From Bdellovibrionales bacterium (lineage in GTDB: Bacteria > Bdellovibrionota > JAFGOL01), in the NCBI GenBank assembly GCA_022707945.1, contig JAKIZQ010000028.1, forward strand, positions 1-10,538: a stretch of 10,538 nt of DNA. The letters are read 5' to 3'. The position numbers and the translations under genes are program-made. Every line of letters starts with the position of its first letter. Within the stretch, counting starts at the first letter, position 1. This document shows, piece after piece, positions 6,508 through 10,538 of the stretch. The notes beneath the pieces were generated by a model. The model saw only the letters and a program-made list of their open reading frames with translations, was not told where the DNA came from and did not search any database.

Positions 6508-7554
6508 ATGGAAAATACACAAAAAACCGTTGATGCTTTGCACTGGAGAAGTCTTATACGTCCTAAAATGATAGAGATGGACAGAGAAAGCATCTCGGAT
6601 ACATATGGGAAGTTTGTTGCAAGGCCACTTGAAAAAGGTTTTGGTCTTACAATGGGTAATGCTTTAAGAAGAGTGCTACTATCATCTATAAGAGGGACGG
6701 CTGTTACATCGCTAAAGATAGAGGGTGTTCTTCATGAGTTCTCTGCTATTCCTAACATAAAAGAGGACGTTGCTGATATAATACTTAATCTTAAACAAGT
6801 AAGGTTTCAGTTATTCAGCGACGAACCTAAAACACTTAGGATAAAGAAATCAGGAGAAGGTATTGTTACAGCGGCAGACATACAATTAGACGAAACTGTA
6901 GAGATATTGAACCCTGAACAGCATATTTGTACTATAGGTTCTAATGGAAAGTTTGATGCAGAGATAACAATAGAAAGGGGAAGGGGATACAGACCAGCAG
7001 AAGAAAATAAGAGCGAAGAAATGCCAGTTGGAACTATAGCTCTTGATTCTTTCTTCTCACCTATAAAAAGAGTTAACTACAACGTAGATGCAGCGCGTGT
7101 TGGTCAAAGGACCGACTATGATAGGCTTATACTTGAAGTATGGACAGATGGTACAATACTTCCAGAAGACTCAGTTGCTTATGCTTCTAAGATACTAAAA
7201 GAACATTTGAACATATTCATAAACTTTACAGAGGAATCTGAACCTACCAACGAACATAAACCAATTAGCAAGATAAGTGGTGAGTTGTTGGATTATCTCA
7301 ACAAAACTGTCGACGAGCTAGAGCTTTCTGTAAGATCAGCTAATTGTTTGCATAACGCAAATATAAGATACATCGGTGAACTTGTTTCAAGAACAGAAGG
7401 TGAAATGCTTAAGACAAAGAACTTTGGTAGAAAGTCTTTGAATGAAATAAAAGATATACTCGCTGAAATGGGTTTAAGTCTTGGTATGAAAGTTGAAGGT
7501 TGGGAAATGCCTTCAGATAGTCCAAGTGGTGTAGGACAGGAATTCGACGAATAA
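6508..7554 (+). CDS. rpoA: DNA-directed RNA polymerase subunit alpha
   Basis: Alpha nucleates polymerase assembly as a dimer and contacts promoter UP elements and activators. The 348-residue product is slightly longer than the 329 of E. coli. The N-terminal domain has GFGLTMGNALRRVLLSS (44-60) at the dimer and beta-contact face, and ERGRGYRPAEEN (156-167). The linker follows about residue 240. The C-terminal domain shows ELELSVRSANCLHNANIRYIG (starting 270). R276, N279, K309 and S310 correspond to E. coli R265, N268, K298 and S299, which bind the UP-element minor groove. These residues are conserved, so UP-element recognition is likely. It lies 19 bases after rpsD with a GGGGGC-type ribosome binding site. 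Confidence 0.98.
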   Translation: MENTQKTVDALHWRSLIRPKMIEMDRESISDTYGKFVARPLEKGFGLTMGNALRRVLLSSIRGTAVTSLKIEGVLHEFSAIPNIKEDVADIILNLKQVRFQLFSDEPKTLRIKKSGEGIVTAADIQLDETVEILNPEQHICTIGSNGKFDAEITIERGRGYRPAEENKSEEMPVGTIALDSFFSPIKRVNYNVDAARVGQRTDYDRLILEVWTDGTILPEDSVAYASKILKEHLNIFINFTEESEPTNEHKPISKISGELLDYLNKTVDELELSVRSANCLHNANIRYIGELVSRTEGEMLKTKNFGRKSLNEIKDILAEMGLSLGMKVEGWEMPSDSPSGVGQEFDE

Positions 7555-7583
7555 AAAGAACTTAAGGGTTTTGAGGTGGTAAT

Positions 7584-8030
7584 ATGAGACACAACAAGAG
7601 TGGAAGAAAATTTAGCGTAACGCCAGATGTAAGAAAGGCACTATTAAGGAACATAACAGATTCTTTAGTTGCTAAAGGTCGTATTAAAACTACTGTTACA
7701 AGAGCAAAAGAAGTAAGAAAGATAGCAGATAAGCTTGTAACACTAGCAAAGAAAGGTACCCTTTCTGCAAGAAGAGAAGCTTTGGAATGGCTTACTACAA
7801 AAGATGCTTTTAAAAGACTGTTTAGCGAATACGCAGAGACTTTTAAGACAAGGAATGGTGGCTATACAAGGATAACAAAAGCTGGTTATAGAGCTGGAGA
7901 TAATGCTCCAATGGCATATCTTGAATATATCCTTGGCACAGATGATTCTGGCAAGAAAACAGCTCCAAAGAGAAAGAGAAGAAGATCTACAAAGAAAGCT
8001 ACAACAGAAGAAACAGCTAAGTCAGAATAA
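7584..8030 (+). CDS. rplQ: 50S ribosomal protein L17 with charged C-terminal tail
   Basis: L17 is a large-subunit protein near the peptide exit. The 148-residue product starts MRHNKSGRKFSVTPDVRKALLRN. It continues with GRIKTTVTRAKEVRKIADKLVTLAK (32-56) and ends its core at GGYTRITKAGYRAGDNAPMAYLEYI (92-116). About 30 extra residues follow: a cluster of K/R (GKKTAPKRKRRRSTKK) and then a short acidic and threonine-rich end (ATTEETAKSE). Such tails are variable in this family. It is the last gene of the cluster, 29 bases after rpoA, and is followed by the terminator at 8053-8085. Confidence 0.97.
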   Translation: MRHNKSGRKFSVTPDVRKALLRNITDSLVAKGRIKTTVTRAKEVRKIADKLVTLAKKGTLSARREALEWLTTKDAFKRLFSEYAETFKTRNGGYTRITKAGYRAGDNAPMAYLEYILGTDDSGKKTAPKRKRRRSTKKATTEETAKSE

Positions 8031-8052
8031 ATATAAAACAGATAAAATATTA

Positions 8053-8085
8053 ACAGGCTGGATATTATATCCAGCCTGTTTTTTT
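8053..8085 (+). terminator. Rho-independent terminator of the spc-alpha cluster
   Basis: ACAGGCTGGATA (8053-8064) pairs perfectly with TATCCAGCCTGT (8068-8079) across a three-base loop, giving a 12-bp stem with a GC-rich lower half. A run of seven T (8079-8085) follows. It lies 22 bases after the rplQ stop. On the minus strand the stem is followed by TTAATATTTTATC, so it might also stop transcripts coming from folE, though less cleanly. Confidence 0.93.
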
Positions 8086-8112
8086 ATTACCAAGTTGTAA
8101 TCAAATTGCTAA

Positions 8113-8309
8113 GGTCATCGCTGGTTAGTATTCTTAGGACTAGGTCTACGTTTTCGACCATTCTAAGTCCTATTTTGCTAAAATTGCTAGCTCGCCGCTG
8201 TCTCCCAGTGCATCGCATCGGTCTCGTACGCAATTTTTACGCAAAATCTGACAAGAATGGTTTCCCGAAAACTCCGAGATAGTCCTAAGAATACTAACCA
8301 ACGATGATC
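8113..8309. repeat. Long imperfect palindrome of unknown type between rplQ and folE
   Basis: Two arms are inverted copies of each other. The core is a perfect 20-bp match, 8122-8141 against 8281-8300. Outward, 8113-8121 pairs with 8301-8309 with two mismatches. Inward the match continues imperfectly: ACGTTTTCG / ACCATTCT (8148-8164) against 8254-8274, and ATTTTGCTAAAATTGC (8172-8187) against 8230-8247, with small insertions. The unpaired centre (8188-8229) is 42 bases, 26 of them G or C, far richer than its surroundings, and contains a CATCG-CATCG doublet. A competing local hairpin uses TAGGACT (8135-8141) with AGTCCTA (8166-8172), with an inner GGTC / GACC pair. The right end runs into the folE stop codon. 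No target-site duplication was recognised. It could be a MITE-like or other palindromic mobile repeat, or a structured transcript; I do not recognise the family. Confidence 0.8.
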
Positions 8310-8859
8310 AGAACGAGCTTTTTTGTACCAGTCTCAAGAATTCTTCTCTCGTAGAAAGACTTTTCCTTAACACACCTAACATAGACGAAGTTGTTGCATA
8401 TGAATTCTGTTTTTCTACTCCACGCATTACCATGCACATGTGTTTAGCCTCTATCACAACACCAACTCCACGTGGTTTTATTGTATCATAAAGAGTGTGT
8501 GCTATTTGATGCGTAAGACGTTCTTGTACCTGTAATCTTTTTGCAAAGATATCAACCATCCTTGGTATTTTACTTAGACCAACTATTTTTCCGTTGGGTA
8601 TGTATGCAACATGACAGCGACCAAAGAATGGCAACATATGATGTTCACACATGCTGAATATCTCTATGTCCCTTACTATGATCATATCGTCGTATTTTTC
8701 TTCAAATATAGCGCTTGATATAGTTTTTACTGGATCTTGCTCGTATCCTTGAGTTAGGAATTTTAAACTTTTTTCTACTCGTTCAGGTGTTCTTGCTAGT
8801 CCTTCTCTTTTTGGGTCTTCTCCCAGCTTTACTAATAATTTTTCTATTATGTCTTTCAT
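8308..8859 (-). CDS. folE: GTP cyclohydrolase I
   Basis: FolE converts GTP to 7,8-dihydroneopterin triphosphate plus formate, the entry step of tetrahydrofolate and pterin synthesis; in some bacteria it also feeds queuosine. The 183-residue product is the typical short bacterial form. Zinc ligands are C71 and H74 in SMCEHHMLPF (69-78) and C142 in AKHMCMVMRGV (138-148). GRCHVAYIP (80-88), GLSKIPRMVDIFAKRLQVQERLT (94-116) and the MRGVEKQNS region complete the active site. ATG 8859 lies nine bases after the stop of the upstream TPR gene. GGGAGGA in that gene's last codons is the ribosome binding site, spaced about 12 bases. The C-terminal VQKSSF and the TGA abut the palindrome at 8113-8309, which may have altered the last residues. 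Confidence 0.97.
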   Translation of the reverse strand: MKDIIEKLLVKLGEDPKREGLARTPERVEKSLKFLTQGYEQDPVKTISSAIFEEKYDDMIIVRDIEIFSMCEHHMLPFFGRCHVAYIPNGKIVGLSKIPRMVDIFAKRLQVQERLTHQIAHTLYDTIKPRGVGVVIEAKHMCMVMRGVEKQNSYATTSSMLGVLRKSLSTREEFLRLVQKSSF

Positions 8860-8868
8860 ATTAAATGT

Positions 8869-9909
8869 TTATCCTCCCTGTGTGAATATCTTGCCACCAC
8901 AACTATTTTCTAACTCTGTTTCTAATTTTTTGAACTTTTTCTTAAAATCAGTTTGAGATACAAAACCAGTATATCCCGCATACGTTACAGTTATGGCTTT
9001 ATTCATTAATCTTACAGCTTCGTTGGTTTTGCTCATCTTTATTGAGAAACAAGCTGCATTCTTGTAGGCCCTAAAGGCATTAGAGAACATTTTGGCCTTT
9101 TCATAACTTAACGCCAAATTAGTGTATGCTGCCTCAAGGATCTCTGTATCTACTTCTTTCTTATATACGCTGTCAGTAAATTCTTCAAGATATCCTGCAG
9201 CTTTTATATAATCACCCATCATGAAATAATTCTCACCTAGGTAATAGTAAAGGATTGGTACTTCTGGATAAAGCTGTCTTGCTTGTTCTAGTATGCTTAC
9301 ACTGTTAGGGAATTTGCCTTTAAGTGCTTCTATATTGGCCTTTAACAGCATTTTCTTAAGATCATTGGTCTGTGTGTCTGATATCCTGTTTATGTATTCA
9401 GCCGCCTCATTGTATTTTTTCCTATCTATAAGAGACTGTATTATTTGTTCGTTTGCTATTTCATTGTTTGGCTTTATCTCTAAAGCCTTTGAACAATAGT
9501 AGTCCATTTTTTCATACTGACCGATAACTCTAAAAGTAGTGCAGTAAGCAAGGTGTATCTCTATGTTATTAAGTACACTTCCTTCCATTTCCTTTATTGT
9601 CTTTAAAGCATCACCGAACTGTTTGGTATAAAGATAACTTTTCCAAAGATAACGTCTAACGATTACGGATCTTGGATGTTTTTTTAATATTTCGTTTCCT
9701 GTTTCTATAACGCTAATATATTTTTTTTCTTTATATTGTTCTTGCATTTTTGTTACTGGATTAACATTCTTTAATATGTTCTTCCTTATAAAGAGATATT
9801 CAGTTGATAGAAGCAAGAATAGGAATAAAGAGATGTAGATCATTATCGCTACAATAGGGTGCCTAGGTTTATAGCTTTTTTTTGTGTCTGTTAGCTTTAT
9901 TCTTTCCAT
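8869..9909 (-). CDS. Membrane-anchored tetratricopeptide-repeat protein
   Basis: The 346-residue product has a short basic N-terminus, one hydrophobic segment (about residues 19-40, PIVAIMIYISLFLFLLLSTE), and then a long helical domain. TPR-like units with A/Y/L spacing run from about residue 54 to 310. The clearest is around residues 219-245 (YYYLGENYFMMGDYIKAAGYLEEF). Others are seen at about 83-110, 117-148, 152-180, 188-215 and 258-290. Such proteins are usually scaffolds; the soluble part probably lies outside the cytoplasm, but topology is ambiguous because both flanks of the helix are basic. No enzyme motif is seen. The ATG at 9909 has no good Shine-Dalgarno. folE follows after nine bases, so the two are co-transcribed. 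Eight-base A runs occur twice in the first 65 codons. Function is unknown. Confidence 0.85.
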   Translation of the reverse strand: MERIKLTDTKKSYKPRHPIVAIMIYISLFLFLLLSTEYLFIRKNILKNVNPVTKMQEQYKEKKYISVIETGNEILKKHPRSVIVRRYLWKSYLYTKQFGDALKTIKEMEGSVLNNIEIHLAYCTTFRVIGQYEKMDYYCSKALEIKPNNEIANEQIIQSLIDRKKYNEAAEYINRISDTQTNDLKKMLLKANIEALKGKFPNSVSILEQARQLYPEVPILYYYLGENYFMMGDYIKAAGYLEEFTDSVYKKEVDTEILEAAYTNLALSYEKAKMFSNAFRAYKNAACFSIKMSKTNEAVRLMNKAITVTYAGYTGFVSQTDFKKKFKKLETELENSCGGKIFTQGG

Positions 9910-9996
9910 GCTGTATAAGATTTTGCCATGAAATACTTCTTTTTACTATGCCATAAGAGCTTAATGATTTTATGACTTTAACTATAGAGTGAATTA

Positions 9997-10025
9997 ACTA
10001 TATAAAATCAAAGACTTTTAATCAA
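9997..10025 (-). promoter_or_regulatory. Predicted promoter of the TPR gene-folE unit
   Basis: Read on the minus strand, TTGATT (10025-10020, 4 of 6 to TTGACA) is followed after exactly 17 bases by TATAGT (10002-9997, 5 of 6 to TATAAT). The predicted start near 9990 leaves a leader of about 80 bases. A second TATAGT at 9986-9981 lacks a good -35 box. Confidence 0.45.
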
Positions 10026-10038
10026 ACAACTTTTATAT

Positions 10039-10067
10039 ATGACAGTATGCCAAAAATGTGGCATTAT
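10039..10067 (+). promoter_or_regulatory. Predicted promoter of the rightward exported-protein gene
   Basis: ATGACA (10039-10044, 5 of 6 to TTGACA) is followed after 17 bases by CATTAT (10062-10067, 4 of 6 to TATAAT). The start would be near 10074, about 17 bases before the ATG at 10091. The leftward promoter-like boxes lie just beside it, so the 180-base gap is a compact divergent control region. Confidence 0.45.
10047..10064. promoter_or_regulatory. Operator-like inverted repeat in the rightward promoter
   Basis: ATGCCA (10047-10052) and TGGCAT (10059-10064) are perfect inverted copies separated by six bases. They fill the spacer and overlap the -10 box of the predicted rightward promoter, where a dimeric repressor would block polymerase. 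Further TGCCA copies occur at 9924-9928 and 9949-9953 in the leftward leader. Confidence 0.35.
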
Positions 10068-10090
10068 CCAATAGATCAACAGGGGGCTGT

Positions 10091-10538
10091 ATGACGCGTT
10101 CCTTACTGTTCTTGTTGTTCTTCATAAACTCAACTTTCTTGTTCTCTTACTCGTCCGACTTGTCTGTGCCTGATATTAAAGATTATTACTCAGGAGTTAT
10201 CTCTGGTTTAAAAATTGGTGATGAAGATTTCAATTTCGAAATTATATTGAACATAAAAGAGATAAAAGATCAGATAAATAATTTTGATAGTCCATATAAA
10301 GATAAATTTATTCGTTTAGCAAAATACGTTAAAGCTGTTTATGAAGAGCTAGATACTATGGTTTATCTTTTTAGTGTGGAGCCATATAAAATTAGACTAG
10401 AGAAGGCCTCTGATCAATATTACAAAGTGATATATAAGAATAATGGTTATGAGCACTCTTATTATATCGATAGATATCCCATGAATAAGAACGGCGGTGT
10501 TAGTAAATCATTCATACACGAACAATTAAATTTTTTTA
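10091..10538 (+). CDS. Exported protein of unrecognised family (3' truncated by window edge)
   Basis: The frame is open from ATG 10091 to the end of the window, giving 149 residues without a stop. AGGGGG at 10081-10086 is a plausible ribosome binding site four bases before the ATG. The first about 21 residues (MTRSLLFLLFFINSTFLFSYS) form a signal peptide with a basic start, a hydrophobic core and a likely signal peptidase I site near SYS-SD. There is no lipobox cysteine. The mature part is rich in Lys, Tyr, Ile and Asp. It includes VYLFSVEPYKIRLEKASDQYYKVIYKN, which has the alternating strand look of LolA-like or DUF1571-type periplasmic proteins; that resemblance is weak and from memory. It is divergent from the TPR gene and may share its regulation. 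Its function is unknown. Confidence 0.75.
   Translation, partial: MTRSLLFLLFFINSTFLFSYSSDLSVPDIKDYYSGVISGLKIGDEDFNFEIILNIKEIKDQINNFDSPYKDKFIRLAKYVKAVYEELDTMVYLFSVEPYKIRLEKASDQYYKVIYKNNGYEHSYYIDRYPMNKNGGVSKSFIHEQLNFF

Noticed and set aside
7903..8100. Plus-strand frame overlapping the end of rplQ and running through the terminator
   Set aside because: It would translate across the terminator hairpin and has no ribosome binding site. The rplQ frame explains the sequence.
8113..8309. Integron attC recombination site
   Set aside because: An attC site should begin with RYYYAAC and end with GTTRRRY. Here the outer ends read GGTTAG and CTAACC, the opposite arrangement, and no integrase or cassette context is present.
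9897..9929. Ten-codon minus-strand frame (MAKSYTAWKE) overlapping the TPR gene start, with AAGAAG upstream
   Set aside because: It could be a coupling leader because the TPR start lacks a good ribosome binding site, but the frame is too short to separate from chance.
1..10538. CRISPR arrays, tRNA or rRNA genes, transposases, phage or defence genes
   Set aside because: None was seen. No regularly spaced direct repeats, cloverleaf sequences or recombinase motifs were found on either strand by eye.

Overview
The window is AT-rich bacterial chromosome. Positions 1 to about 8085 hold the distal spc operon joined to the alpha operon, all on the + strand and in canonical order: rplF (3' end only), rplR, rpsE, rpmD, rplO, secY, adk, map, infA, rpmJ, rpsM, rpsK, rpsD, rpoA, rplQ. 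Every gene looks intact, and several neighbours overlap by four bases. The set supplies ribosomal proteins of both subunits, the Sec translocon channel, adenylate kinase, methionine aminopeptidase, initiation factor 1 and the RNA polymerase alpha subunit. A strong intrinsic terminator follows rplQ. A promoter-like TTGACA / TATAGT pair lies in the longest gap of the cluster, just before rpmJ, and could drive the alpha-operon part separately.

Between the terminator and the convergent folE gene (8113-8309) lies an imperfect palindrome of about 197 bases. Its outer arms contain a perfect 20-bp inverted repeat and its 42-base centre is GC-rich. It is the least ordinary object in the window, and its right end contains the first two of the three plus-strand positions of the folE stop codon. 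It resembles a small palindromic or MITE-like insertion, but its family is not recognised.

From 9909 down to 8308, on the minus strand, a membrane-anchored TPR protein and FolE (GTP cyclohydrolase I) form a two-gene unit with a 9-base gap. A compact divergent control region (9910-10090) contains promoter-like boxes for both strands and a small inverted repeat in the rightward promoter. From 10091 to the window end a gene of unrecognised family runs rightward; it encodes a protein with a signal peptide.

Organism: a low-GC bacterium. The wording of RpoA, L30 and S11, the zinc forms of S4, L36 and Adk, and adk-map-infA in the cluster fit a deltaproteobacteria-like or related Gram-negative lineage. 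This is an impression from protein flavour, not a placement. Four of the fifteen cluster genes start with TTG.
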